From the NCBI GenBank assembly GCA_029558535.1, contig JAKQEK010000131.1:1-64000 (forward strand): a DNA stretch of 64,000 bases, in the 5' to 3' direction. Positions 51,841-61,407 of the stretch are shown here, piece by piece. Within the stretch, counting starts at the first letter, position 1, and every line of letters starts with the position of its first letter. Source of the DNA: Bacteroidota bacterium. Lineage in GTDB: Bacteria > Bacteroidota > Bacteroidia > Bacteroidales > ML635J-15. A program made the translations under genes and the position numbers. The notes under the pieces are model-generated. The model was not told where the DNA came from. It searched no databases and saw only the letters and a program-made list of their open reading frames with translations.

Positions 51841-52128
51841 ATGAAATATTTTGGACGAAGAATCAGAGAATTAAGAGAAAGTCAGGGTTTACTTTTACGG
51901 CAAGTGGCAGCAGCAATTGAAATAGATACTGCACTTATTAGTAAAATTGAAAGAGGAGAAAGGAATGCATCGAAACTACAAGTCGAAAAAATTGCAAACT
52001 ATTTAAATGCTGATCGCGAAGAGTTAATCTCTCTTTGGCTAGCTGATAAAATTGAGTCAACAATAGTTGAAGAACCTGCTGCAGCTTACCATGCTATTAA
52101 TATTGTAAAAAAAAATCTTGAAAAATGA
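51841..52128 (+). CDS. XRE-family controller regulator (C-protein-like)
   Basis: The 95-residue protein starts at ATG 51841 (MKYFGRRIRELRESQGLLLR); a TTG at 51817 would place the start inside the promoter. The helix-turn-helix is LLLRQVAAAIEIDTALISKIERGER, with NASKLQVEKIANYL following. It is the usual HTH_3 fold found just ahead of restriction-modification operons. The end of the gene overlaps the helicase start (ATGA), so it is translationally coupled. It probably represses its promoter at 51805-51830 and delays nuclease expression until methylation is established. Confidence 0.88.
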   Translation: MKYFGRRIRELRESQGLLLRQVAAAIEIDTALISKIERGERNASKLQVEKIANYLNADREELISLWLADKIESTIVEEPAAAYHAINIVKKNLEK

Positions 52129-55100
52129 AAAAAGGTTTAAAGTTAATTGATAATTCCGGAAATGAATTCAAATTAGGGAATCTAGTTAAGGAGCTTCTCA
52201 TAAGTGATGATTATCAAGAGATATCTGTTGCTACTGGGTATTGGGATTTACCAGGAATGGTTTCGATTTTTGATGAACTAAAGTCTTTCTTATCAAAACC
52301 TGACACAAAACTTAGGCTATTAATTGGCGAAGAACCAAATGTAAGATCTTACCAAGTTAAAAATCCAAGTAAACAAGACCCTGATTTTCCGGAAAAATTC
52401 TTAAAGAAAGATCTGGAAGACCTTGAACTTAAGGAGGAGTTTCAAAAAGTTGCTGATTTATTAGTAAAATCTATTTCCAACGAAAACAATAAACTGGAAA
52501 TTAAGGTATATCGTAAAAACTTTTTACATGCAAAATGTTATATTTTTGGAAGCACTGAAGATAATGCCATTGGAATTATTGGAAGCTCAAACTTCACATA
52601 TCAAGGACTCTTTGGAAATCTTGAATTAAATCAATTTGAAGACAACAATTCTACAGTAAATTTCCAAAGAGTTAATTTAAATCAAAACCCATCTCACAGA
52701 AGTTGGTTCGAAGAACTATGGGCAGAATCAGAAGATTGGACAAAAGTGTTTAAAGAAGAGGTGGTTAATATCAGCAAACACGGCAATCTTTGTTTCAGTC
52801 CATACGAAATGTTTATCCATGCTTTATATAGAGTTTACGGTCAGGAATTAGATGATGAGCAAGATGCTAAGATTGAAAATGAAGAAGCAAATCCTGAAGT
52901 ACCAAAACTTCTGAAGTTTCAGATTCAAAATGCCAACAGCCTAATTAAAAAACTTGAAAGACAAGGCGTTGCGATGCTTTCAGATTCAGTTGGACTAGGA
53001 AAGACATACACTGCAATAAAAGTAATTGATTTTTACAAAACCCATTTAAATCAAAGAGTTGTTGTTGTCGCACCTGCTAGTCTAATCCCACAATGGCGGA
53101 AAGCTTTTGATGATTTTAGAATGATTCATATTCCTGAAATCTATAGTTTACAAGATACTGCAAAAATTGAAGATGTAAAAGAAAATTTAAAATCAATACC
53201 AGTTGGGCTATTCGTATTTGATGAAAGTCATAATCTAAGATCATCAGGAGGTCAAAGATTTGATACATTTATTAAATGGAAACAGATTAATAAAAATTCT
53301 AGAACTCTTCTTCTTACTGCAACACCAATAAATAATCAATTATCGGATTTAACCAATCAAATAATGCTTGGCTCGGGCGGAAACATTTATAAACTCGGGA
53401 GATTTTACGACAGAAATCGTCAAAGGTATTTCACTCTAAAAGAAAGGCTCGAGCTATTGCAGACGGACATTAAAAGTCAGATACGTGAAAATGGTACTGT
53501 TAATTATTCACAATTAAAAGAACAACTTACACCTTTATTAAATAGGTTTATTGTTCGCCGAACTCGCCAAGGTATTGAGAAAGAATATCCTAATGGATTG
53601 GAAATAAATGGTAAACTTCAAATTTTTCCAATTTCGACACCAGATAATTTAGAATATGAAGTGCCAAATCAATATAAAACCAAATTACTTAAAATAGCTG
53701 AAGAATTTCCGGAATTATTAAACAATTGCCAATTCGAAATAAGCAGCTTAGCCGAAATGGAGTACCTTGCTCACCCTTTGGATTTATCTGAGCATTATCA
53801 AAAAAGAGAAAAACCGATTTCTTCATCTTTAGAAATCATTTATACTGCACTTTTAAGTCTGGGATTCCCAAGTTATAGGTATAATATGTACCGATATGCT
53901 TATCACGGTAAGAGAAGGGAAGAATTAGAACTAAATGCTGACGAAAACAGAGAGTTGAGCAGACAAATTGGGATATATGGAATTTTCAGAACTGTTTTTC
54001 TAAAAAGATTAGAATCTTCCTTATATTCAATAAATAAATCAATAATAGGATATGAAACTAAATTAAAAGATTTCAAAACCAAATTAGAAAAATATAACAA
54101 AATCATTTCGGTAAAAAATTTAAATACTCTTAACAAAGCTTTGGAGATTTATAATGAGCAATGTGCCAGTGAGGATGAACTTGATTTTGACATTGAAATG
54201 TTCGAATTAAATGATAGCATGTTTTATTCGATAGAGGCTGATCCAGGATTTTTCAATATTGATAAATTAAAAGATGATATTAACAAAGACCTGAAAATAC
54301 TTGGCATTTTAAAACAACAAATCGAGCTTCTTATATCCAAAGATGATAAAATTCAAGTTTTAGCGAAACACCTTAATCAAAATGATGACAGCAAAATTTT
54401 AATTTTCACATATTTCGCCGACACACTTGAGTATTTGTCAAAATTCTTACCTAACTATTTAGTAAAAGGTAAAAATATAGAATTTGCTATTGGTGGTAAA
54501 AATGATATTGAGAATTATGCCCGCAGATTTGCTCCTGTTGCAAAAAAATATGATTTAAAAACAGATGAAAGAGAAATTGATTTCTTAGTCGCAACAGATA
54601 AATTATCGGAAGGACAGAATTTACAGGATAGCGGAATGATAATTAACTATGATTTACACTGGAATCCTGTTAGAATGATCCAACGTAACGGTAGAATAAA
54701 CCGATTGGGAACAAAACATGAGGAAATTTTCATTTATAATTTTAGGCCAACAGAGCAACTGGAAAGTTATTTAAAATTGGTCAGCAAACTTCAGGACAAA
54801 ATAAATTTAATTCGATACACAATTGGAAGCGACCAAAGTGTACTCGATGAAGAGCCGATACCACAGGACTTTACAGAAGATTTGTACAGCCGTGATGAAA
54901 AGAAAAGACTGGAAGCTTACAAAAAAATATTTGAAACGTCCGAACTGCTTGCTGCCGAAGATTTATTTATGGATGATTTAAGAGAATTTGACAGAAATGA
55001 AAACTTAAGTCAAGAATACAAAAAGTCAATCCGCAATTTGCCTAAAGGAAAATGGGGAAACATTAAAATGAAAAAAGAAGATGAAGATTTTGATTACCTA

Positions 55101-55625
55101 GCACATCTTGTGGCCGAAGGCGAAGAAAAATTGGAAGCTGGCTATTTCTTTGCTTTTAAAAAAGACGGACAAGGTGAAATGCTAACTGCAACAGAGGGTT
55201 TACTTTCAATCAAAGCAACTAGCGAAGAAAATCAAAGATTTAAGGACCCTTTCATGAACAAACCAAGTGTCGAAGAAATGATAAGCAATTTCATTAGAAA
55301 CTATCAATTTCAGGAAGATGATCACCAAAACCGCTTTAACAATTCACAGCAAGCATGTATAAATCAGCTAATAATCAAGATGATTGAATATGGATACGCA
55401 GCTGACATAATCGAAAATGTAAATTTAATGATTACATCATCTCAAAATGCGTATATAAATAAAGAAATAATGAAACTTGTAAGAGTAATAAATAGAAGGA
55501 ATCGAAACAATGAAGCTTTTTCTGACGAATTAATACAGAAATTTATCAGCCTTGTAAAACAATTTGATCCCGAAGAAAAATCTGATAAAATTCCGCTAAG
55601 TGAAGTAATTCAAATTTTCTGTTAA
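52125..55625 (+). CDS. PLD-nuclease/SNF2-family helicase fusion
   Basis: The 1166-residue protein has an N-terminal phospholipase-D-like domain (about 20-190: NFLHAKCYIF with H135 and K137, then IIGSSNFTYQGL) and an SF2/SNF2 helicase. Walker A is SVGLGKTYTA (about 287-296), motif II FDESHN, motif III LTATP, and motifs V-VI are ATDKLSEGQNLQDSG and QRNGRINRLG (~852). The HKD aspartate position is glycine (G142). The region 410-850 is a long helical insertion. It probably translocates on foreign DNA and cuts it, in the manner of defence helicase-nucleases. It overlaps the XRE gene by four bases; the methyltransferase follows after 36. Confidence 0.88.
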   Translation: MKKGLKLIDNSGNEFKLGNLVKELLISDDYQEISVATGYWDLPGMVSIFDELKSFLSKPDTKLRLLIGEEPNVRSYQVKNPSKQDPDFPEKFLKKDLEDLELKEEFQKVADLLVKSISNENNKLEIKVYRKNFLHAKCYIFGSTEDNAIGIIGSSNFTYQGLFGNLELNQFEDNNSTVNFQRVNLNQNPSHRSWFEELWAESEDWTKVFKEEVVNISKHGNLCFSPYEMFIHALYRVYGQELDDEQDAKIENEEANPEVPKLLKFQIQNANSLIKKLERQGVAMLSDSVGLGKTYTAIKVIDFYKTHLNQRVVVVAPASLIPQWRKAFDDFRMIHIPEIYSLQDTAKIEDVKENLKSIPVGLFVFDESHNLRSSGGQRFDTFIKWKQINKNSRTLLLTATPINNQLSDLTNQIMLGSGGNIYKLGRFYDRNRQRYFTLKERLELLQTDIKSQIRENGTVNYSQLKEQLTPLLNRFIVRRTRQGIEKEYPNGLEINGKLQIFPISTPDNLEYEVPNQYKTKLLKIAEEFPELLNNCQFEISSLAEMEYLAHPLDLSEHYQKREKPISSSLEIIYTALLSLGFPSYRYNMYRYAYHGKRREELELNADENRELSRQIGIYGIFRTVFLKRLESSLYSINKSIIGYETKLKDFKTKLEKYNKIISVKNLNTLNKALEIYNEQCASEDELDFDIEMFELNDSMFYSIEADPGFFNIDKLKDDINKDLKILGILKQQIELLISKDDKIQVLAKHLNQNDDSKILIFTYFADTLEYLSKFLPNYLVKGKNIEFAIGGKNDIENYARRFAPVAKKYDLKTDEREIDFLVATDKLSEGQNLQDSGMIINYDLHWNPVRMIQRNGRINRLGTKHEEIFIYNFRPTEQLESYLKLVSKLQDKINLIRYTIGSDQSVLDEEPIPQDFTEDLYSRDEKKRLEAYKKIFETSELLAAEDLFMDDLREFDRNENLSQEYKKSIRNLPKGKWGNIKMKKEDEDFDYLAHLVAEGEEKLEAGYFFAFKKDGQGEMLTATEGLLSIKATSEENQRFKDPFMNKPSVEEMISNFIRNYQFQEDDHQNRFNNSQQACINQLIIKMIEYGYAADIIENVNLMITSSQNAYINKEIMKLVRVINRRNRNNEAFSDELIQKFISLVKQFDPEEKSDKIPLSEVIQIFC

Positions 55626-55661
55626 AATTTAAAACCAAGAATAACTCAATAATTAAACAGT

Positions 55662-58600
55662 ATGAACATAATTGACCTTAACCAAATATTAGCAAGTTTA
55701 TCGGAATCAAAACGCGAAAATGTTTTCAATTTTGCTTTCGCAATTATGGAATGGATGGGAATTGAACCAAATGGTGACAAAAAACCGCAGTTGGTTGCAC
55801 CGCAGACTCAAAAACTGAAAGATTTTCTTGTTCCTGCACCACAAACTGTTCAACCACAATTATACAGGCTTAGTGCCGAAAGCCAAAACATCCGTATTCG
55901 TTTTGCAGTTCTAAAAAAGATAAAAAAAGAATATGTTAGTCAATTAGTTGACAACGATCCTGGACTAATGAGTTATCAGGCTTTTACTAAGAACATAAGT
56001 CAAGAAATTGCTGCAAAAGGCTATATTCCGTCACAGCCTTATTATCTGCATTTTGTCACAACACCTCAATACGATAAACTGATACTAATCTTTAACCATG
56101 GCGATCAAAAACGTTTAGTTAGCTTTAAAAACAGGCTTACAACTACCCAGTACAACAAAATACTTGAGAAATGGGCTTATATCGCTACTAAATCAAAACC
56201 GGAAATTGTAGAAACATTATGGAAATCGCTTGATATTAAAGAAGTTAACAAGGAATTCTACAAAAGAATTAAAGAACAGTTCGACAATCTCATCGAAATT
56301 GCAAAAACACAAGATTCTTTGGCACATGAAGAAGTTTTAAAACAGTTTGCTGTTCGCCTTATTGGCAGATACATTTTTTGTTGGTTCTTAAAAGAAAAGG
56401 GTATTATTCCAAAGGAGTTGCTTGAATCTGATACAATTTTAAGGTACAAGGATGATTTTAGTTCAACAATATTAACAAAACTGTTTTTCAAAACTTTAAA
56501 TGCTGAAGTTTCAGATCCGATACGCAAAGATATTACAACAGATTTGGATGATTTTTATAAAAGTATTCCTTACTTAAATGGGGGCTTATTCGAAGTTCAT
56601 AGCGAAGACTATTTATTTGAAAAACTTAATTTAAATCAGTGGTTAATTAGTTTTGTTGGAGTTCTTGAAAGTTTCGATTTTACAGTTGACGAAGGCAATA
56701 GCCAATACCAACATGTTGCGATTGATCCGGAAATGCTCGGTCGTATTTTTGAAAATTTACTTGCCAGTCAGAATCCCGAGACAGAAAAAATGGCAAATCA
56801 GCGAAAAGCATTTGGAGCATTTTACACTCCGCGCGAAATTGTTGATTATATGGTTAACGAAAGCCTTAAAGCTCATTTAGAAACTGCACTTTTTAGAGAT
56901 ATTTTAAAAATAGAAGATACAGTTAACGAACCGGCATCTCAGTTCAACGATGGTTTATTCTCTGTTACCAAACTTGAAGAACCTAAACCCACGCCTTATT
57001 CTGTTGCAAATGATAAAGAAGCAAAGGACAAAGAAAAGACACTTAGCAAAATTGAAAGACTTTTTGCTATAGATTGTTCCGATAATCCTTTCGACAAAGC
57101 CGAAACCGAAGTTGTAAAAAAAGCTTTGAGCGAAATTACAGTTTTAGACCCTGCTTGTGGTTCGGGAGCTTTTCCAATGGGTGTTATGCTAAGGCTGATG
57201 GAACTTCGCCAAATTGTAGGACACGGGCATCGCAATAATTATGACCTTAAAGAAGAAATTCTGAGTAAAAACATTTTTGGCGTGGATATTATGCCAATGG
57301 CAGTAGAAATTGCAAGACTAAGGGCATGGTTAAGCCTTGTTCTTGAATCGGATTTTAAACCTACAGATAAAAAGAACAATTTTGGAATTGCAGCCTTGCC
57401 AAATTTGGATTTTAAATTTGTTTGTGCAAACAGTTTGATAGATAGTGGATATGATGATTTTGCCGGCAAACTTAGCCTTAATGCAACGCTTTACAGATTA
57501 GATGGTGAAATTCAAAAATTGGAACGTATAAGAAATGATTATTTCGACCCCAAAGGAGATAAAGCGATTAAGAAACAATTGCAAAACGAGTTCACACAAA
57601 CCAAAGATTACATAAAATCTCAAATAAGTCACGGCAGCTTACTAAAAAACTACAATCTTACCGATTTCTTTAACAAAGTTGACGATTGGAATCCTTTCGA
57701 CGATAGCCGACCATCGAGTTTCTTTTCCCCTGCCTGGATGTTTGGTATTAAAAACGGTTTTGATTTAGTAATAGGGAATCCTCCGTATATTAGTGCAAAT
57801 AATATGAAGTTTGAAGAGAGAACTTTCTTCAATAAATATAAATATTATTCATCATTAACTGGTAAATGGGATTTATACGTTGCATTTATAGAAAGAGCAC
57901 TTAAATTATTGGTAAATAAAGGTCAATTAATATTTATTGTTCCATTTGGTTTGCTAAATCAGCCTTTTGCAGAAGCTTTAAGAGGGATTATTTTAAATAA
58001 GTTTAAACTACTAAGTATTGTTGATTTACATAACAATAAAGTATTTGAAAGCGCAACGGTTCCATCATGTATTCCGCTTATAAAAAATGAAAGCGGGGAA
58101 AATTATCCGATCTCAATTTTTGAGTTTATTAATGACATGTTTATTAAAAAACATGAAATAAACGTTCTGAAATATCATATTGCAAATCAAAAGATGTTTA
58201 GAACTGAGGACTTGGATTCTAAAACTGAAGTTTTGAATAAGATAAAGAACAATGGTGAAAAACTTGATTCTTTCTTTTATTGTTCAACTGGAGCAGAAAT
58301 TCATGGAAAAGAAAAAAGAAATAACGACGGTTCTCTTACGTCTGGTAAAAGTAAATTTGATGTTTTATATGATCAATTTAGAAACGGTTTAATGCCTTAT
58401 ATTGAAGGCGCTGATATAAAAAAATCAAAAGAAGGTAGATACTCTACACCATCAATTAAAAAGTGGCTTGATTATAGTGAGCCTGAAAAAATGAGATCTG
58501 CCAAATTTATAGAGTTATTTGAGAGCAATAAAATAATTGTTCGACGAAGTTCGGGGCTATTAAGAATTCTAGCAATTTATGATGAGCGTAAAATATATAC

Positions 58601-59003
58601 TTCAGAAAAATGTTTATTGATAATAAAAAAATCAGACTTGCCTGCAACCCATTCACAATACAGCAATAAAACTCCTTTAGAATTAAAATATCTTGTTGCT
58701 ATTATTAATAGTAAACTTATAGATTTTTATTATGAAAATGTGTATGGTGGGTTTATTGACGTTTATCCAAACAATTTAAAGGAGTTGCCTATTATCATTG
58801 GCAGTAAGGAATTAATGGAATCAATAATTAATCATGTTGATAAGATAATCAAATATAGAAAAGAAGGAGAAAACACCGAACCTATAGAACGCCAAATAGA
58901 CTTATTGATTTACAAACTTTACGAACTAACCTATAACGAAGTAAAAATAATTGATCCTGAATTTTGGCTAAGTGAGGAGGAGTATAATAAAATTAAGTTG
59001 TAA
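55662..59003 (+). CDS. Eco57I-like N6-adenine DNA methyltransferase with target-recognition region
   Basis: The 1113-residue protein has the motifs of type IIG/BREX PglX-like enzymes: FGAFYTPREIVDYMV (about 384), motif I VLDPACGSGAFPMG (about 494-506) and motif IV VIGNPPYIS (about 704-712). The C-terminal third (TGKWDLYVAFIERAL to KELPIIIG) is a TaqI-like specificity domain. The first ~230 residues are helical and show no PD-(D/E)xK nuclease that I can see, so cutting probably falls to the PLD-helicase. It would methylate host DNA at an unknown asymmetric site. The RES-domain gene is 5 bases after its stop. Confidence 0.9.
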   Translation: MNIIDLNQILASLSESKRENVFNFAFAIMEWMGIEPNGDKKPQLVAPQTQKLKDFLVPAPQTVQPQLYRLSAESQNIRIRFAVLKKIKKEYVSQLVDNDPGLMSYQAFTKNISQEIAAKGYIPSQPYYLHFVTTPQYDKLILIFNHGDQKRLVSFKNRLTTTQYNKILEKWAYIATKSKPEIVETLWKSLDIKEVNKEFYKRIKEQFDNLIEIAKTQDSLAHEEVLKQFAVRLIGRYIFCWFLKEKGIIPKELLESDTILRYKDDFSSTILTKLFFKTLNAEVSDPIRKDITTDLDDFYKSIPYLNGGLFEVHSEDYLFEKLNLNQWLISFVGVLESFDFTVDEGNSQYQHVAIDPEMLGRIFENLLASQNPETEKMANQRKAFGAFYTPREIVDYMVNESLKAHLETALFRDILKIEDTVNEPASQFNDGLFSVTKLEEPKPTPYSVANDKEAKDKEKTLSKIERLFAIDCSDNPFDKAETEVVKKALSEITVLDPACGSGAFPMGVMLRLMELRQIVGHGHRNNYDLKEEILSKNIFGVDIMPMAVEIARLRAWLSLVLESDFKPTDKKNNFGIAALPNLDFKFVCANSLIDSGYDDFAGKLSLNATLYRLDGEIQKLERIRNDYFDPKGDKAIKKQLQNEFTQTKDYIKSQISHGSLLKNYNLTDFFNKVDDWNPFDDSRPSSFFSPAWMFGIKNGFDLVIGNPPYISANNMKFEERTFFNKYKYYSSLTGKWDLYVAFIERALKLLVNKGQLIFIVPFGLLNQPFAEALRGIILNKFKLLSIVDLHNNKVFESATVPSCIPLIKNESGENYPISIFEFINDMFIKKHEINVLKYHIANQKMFRTEDLDSKTEVLNKIKNNGEKLDSFFYCSTGAEIHGKEKRNNDGSLTSGKSKFDVLYDQFRNGLMPYIEGADIKKSKEGRYSTPSIKKWLDYSEPEKMRSAKFIELFESNKIIVRRSSGLLRILAIYDERKIYTSEKCLLIIKKSDLPATHSQYSNKTPLELKYLVAIINSKLIDFYYENVYGGFIDVYPNNLKELPIIIGSKELMESIINHVDKIIKYRKEGENTEPIERQIDLLIYKLYELTYNEVKIIDPEFWLSEEEYNKIKL

Positions 59004-59008
59004 AAAAA

Positions 59009-59839
59009 ATGCGAGAAGATAGCATATCCAAATTAGCATTACTAGTCAATTTTGCTTTCGCGCAAAAGTTTATTTTCCACACATATAAATTTGATTTTCA
59101 GCATGTTTACCGAGGACGTAAGTTTGAATATTCGAAAAATTACAACCTTGAAAAAGTCAAAAAAAAAGTTACAAACATAAAAGACATGTGGGCACCACCA
59201 GCAAGATACGCTTCAAATAACCGATGCAATAGAGCTGGAGACCCAAAGCTATATTTAACCACATTAAAAAAAGCCATTCCCTTTGAATTAAGATATGAAT
59301 TAGGAGATAAAATTGCGATAATTACTTACAAATCTATTGAGCAATTAAATAAAATTGCAGTTATTGGATGCAAGCAACTCATGCAAACTGATGAAATATT
59401 CAAAGATATTTTTATTTATCATCTTAAAGATAAAAGCTTAGAAGTAAAACAAATTGAAGACATGTTTGCTAACTTTTACATAAAACCTAAAGATTATAAC
59501 ATGAAGCAACATGAATGGTTCTTGAAGAAATATAATCTACCAATCGATTTAAGACTTTATGATTTAACGATTGCCGTATCAGAAAACTATCTTAATTCAG
59601 GAGTTCATGGATTGATATATCCTTGTGTAGCACAAAATTTTAAAAGTGCCAATTTTGTTTTGCAGCCAGAGCAATTTGCTGAAATATTAAAGCCAACTGC
59701 AATTGAAATTTATGACAGTTTTATACTCAAAGACAATAACAATGTTGTTACCAGATTGTTATCAAGCGGGTATTTTGAAAACAGCGGAAATATCTCATGG
59801 TCAGATTCAAGTACAAATAATTGGATAGAATGGGAATAA
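59009..59839 (+). CDS. RES-domain protein, putative NAD-degrading effector
   Basis: The 276-residue protein fits the RES fold: HVYRGRKF with R35, NRCNRAGDPKLYLTTLKKAI (core strand and loop, 71-90), E93 in IPFELRYELG, and SGVHGLIYPCVAQN (198-210) near the position of the final conserved serine. That serine is a cysteine here (C206). RES toxins (ParT, MbcT and Res) degrade or modify NAD to arrest growth. Here the gene ends a restriction-modification-like operon, so it may be an abortive-infection effector. Residues 1-30 and 110-190 have no family I recognise. The assignment rests on motif spacing only; a diverged activity or structural role is possible. Confidence 0.6.
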   Translation: MREDSISKLALLVNFAFAQKFIFHTYKFDFQHVYRGRKFEYSKNYNLEKVKKKVTNIKDMWAPPARYASNNRCNRAGDPKLYLTTLKKAIPFELRYELGDKIAIITYKSIEQLNKIAVIGCKQLMQTDEIFKDIFIYHLKDKSLEVKQIEDMFANFYIKPKDYNMKQHEWFLKKYNLPIDLRLYDLTIAVSENYLNSGVHGLIYPCVAQNFKSANFVLQPEQFAEILKPTAIEIYDSFILKDNNNVVTRLLSSGYFENSGNISWSDSSTNNWIEWE

Positions 59840-59873
59840 AATAAGAGGCTGTCTAAAAAGGCAGCCTCTTATT
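59840..59873. terminator. Terminator at the end of the defence operon
   Basis: Arms AATAAGAGGCTG and CAGCCTCTTATT flank a ten-base loop and are followed by T7. It starts next to the stop codon of the RES gene and also serves the convergent flotillin gene. The core GAGGCTG is shared with the hairpin at 18184. Confidence 0.85.
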
Positions 59874-59876
59874 TTT

Positions 59877-61382
59877 TTATTTTTCTGTTTTCGGTTTCGG
59901 TTTTACCTCTTCAGCTTCAATCAATGGAGGCTCAGTTCCTTTTTCATCAACCGGTGCTTTTCCTTTCAGATAATCGGGTAATTCAATACCGGCCATTTTA
60001 AATAATTCATTAAACGGAGGAATTGACCCCAGCATTCCTGAAAGAAAGTTAGCTGTTGTGGGTTTGCCACCATTAGCACCTCCGCCCATATTGTCCCAAA
60101 CGGTAATCTTATCAATTTTAAGATTTTTAATAGCTTCGACCTGAGATTTGACAATATCCGGCAATTTATCTGCAATCATCAGCATAACTGCATCACGGGA
60201 ATTATCTCCGGCAGCCTTAACAATCTTATCGAAACCTTCTGCTTGCTTGCTAAGAATTTCATATATACCTTTACCTTCGGCCTGCATTTTGAGTAAAATT
60301 GCGTCTGCCTCACCTTTAGCAAGTCTGCGGGTTTGTTCAGCAATAGCATCGGCAGCAATTTCAATTTTTTGTTTATCAATTTCTGTAGGAACAACCACAT
60401 TAGCGTATTGAGTAGCTTTGTCTCTTAAAGCTCTTATCTCTTCAGCAATTTTTTCTGCAGCATACGCGTCTTCGAGAGCTTTTGCCCGTTTTACTTTTTC
60501 TGCAGATATAGCAATACGTTCTGCTTCGGCTTGTTGCTCACGGCGTTTAGCATCAGAATTTGCAATGGTAATTTTAGCAAGGTTTTCTCCTTCCACAGCC
60601 AATGCGTCTGCCTCTGAAGTTTTTACACGTTCCTGACGCTGAGCATCAGCTTCACCGATTTTAGCATAAGCCAAAGCCCCGGCTACTTTAACCCTTTGTT
60701 CTTTTTCTGCTTCTGCCTGACCAATTTCCCCGTCACGATTCTTTTCAGCAACAGATTTCTTGGCATCGTTGATAGCTTTTGCAGCAGCTTCTTTTCCAAG
60801 TGCAATAATATAACCCGATTCATCATTTAAGTCTGTAACGTTAACGTTTATTAATTTCAGACCTATTTTCTTCAACTCAGCTTCAACATTTGATGAAACA
60901 GCTTCGAGGAACTTATCACGGTTTGAGTTAATTTCCTCAATATCCATTGTTGCAACAACAAGACGCAATTGTCCGAATAAAATATCTTCGGCCAATTTAC
61001 TGATATCCTGTTGTGAAAGTCCTAACAAGCGTTCTGCTGCATTTGTCATTACACTGTCCTCAGTGCTAATACCAACAGTAAAACGAGATGGAACATCCAC
61101 ACGAATGTTTTGTTTAGACAAAGCACTTCTCAGATTTATTTCAATTGAAAATGGTGTAAGGTCAAGAAATTCATAATCCTGAATTACGGGCCAAATAAAA
61201 GCCGCTCCACCGTGAATACATTTTGCTGTTCGCGACTCAAGATTTTTCTTGCCAACTTTACCATAAATAACTAAGATTCTGTCAGATGGACAACGTTTGT
61301 ATCTTCTCAGAAATGTAATAATCAGTATAAATACAAATATTACTACTGCAACAATAATAAATAAAAAATATTCTCCATTCAT
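59877..61382 (-). CDS. Flotillin-like SPFH-domain membrane protein
   Basis: The 501-residue protein has an N-terminal membrane helix (about 5-25), an SPFH/band 7 domain (about 30-190, RILVIYGKVG; DVPSRFTVGIST) and a long EA-rich coiled coil (about 200-370, AEAEKEQRVKVAG; ADAQRQERVKTS). The C-terminal part is proline- and glutamate-rich. Flotillins organise membrane microdomains as oligomers. The NfeD-like gene 25 bases upstream on the same strand is the usual partner. It converges with the defence operon. Confidence 0.9.
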   Translation of the reverse strand: MNGEYFLFIIVAVVIFVFILIITFLRRYKRCPSDRILVIYGKVGKKNLESRTAKCIHGGAAFIWPVIQDYEFLDLTPFSIEINLRSALSKQNIRVDVPSRFTVGISTEDSVMTNAAERLLGLSQQDISKLAEDILFGQLRLVVATMDIEEINSNRDKFLEAVSSNVEAELKKIGLKLINVNVTDLNDESGYIIALGKEAAAKAINDAKKSVAEKNRDGEIGQAEAEKEQRVKVAGALAYAKIGEADAQRQERVKTSEADALAVEGENLAKITIANSDAKRREQQAEAERIAISAEKVKRAKALEDAYAAEKIAEEIRALRDKATQYANVVVPTEIDKQKIEIAADAIAEQTRRLAKGEADAILLKMQAEGKGIYEILSKQAEGFDKIVKAAGDNSRDAVMLMIADKLPDIVKSQVEAIKNLKIDKITVWDNMGGGANGGKPTTANFLSGMLGSIPPFNELFKMAGIELPDYLKGKAPVDEKGTEPPLIEAEEVKPKPKTEK

Positions 61383-61407
61383 AGTTTATAATTTAAGTTA
61401 TTAATAT

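Noticed and set aside
55662-56360. A PD-(D/E)xK nuclease in the N-terminal part of the methyltransferase, as in type IIG enzymes
   Set aside because: No convincing acidic/lysine motif spacing is seen in the first ~230 residues, which look helical; nuclease activity is more likely in the PLD-helicase.
51841-59003. BREX or DISARM assignment of the methyltransferase/helicase operon
   Set aside because: The methyltransferase is PglX-like and a PLD domain is present, but no pglZ, brxC, drmA or drmB homologue is encoded in the window.
51841-59839. Classical Res-Xre type II toxin-antitoxin pair formed by the first and last genes
   Set aside because: The XRE protein lacks the C-terminal ParS/MbcA (DUF2384) toxin-binding domain of Res partners and is not adjacent to the RES gene; its layout fits a controller protein better.
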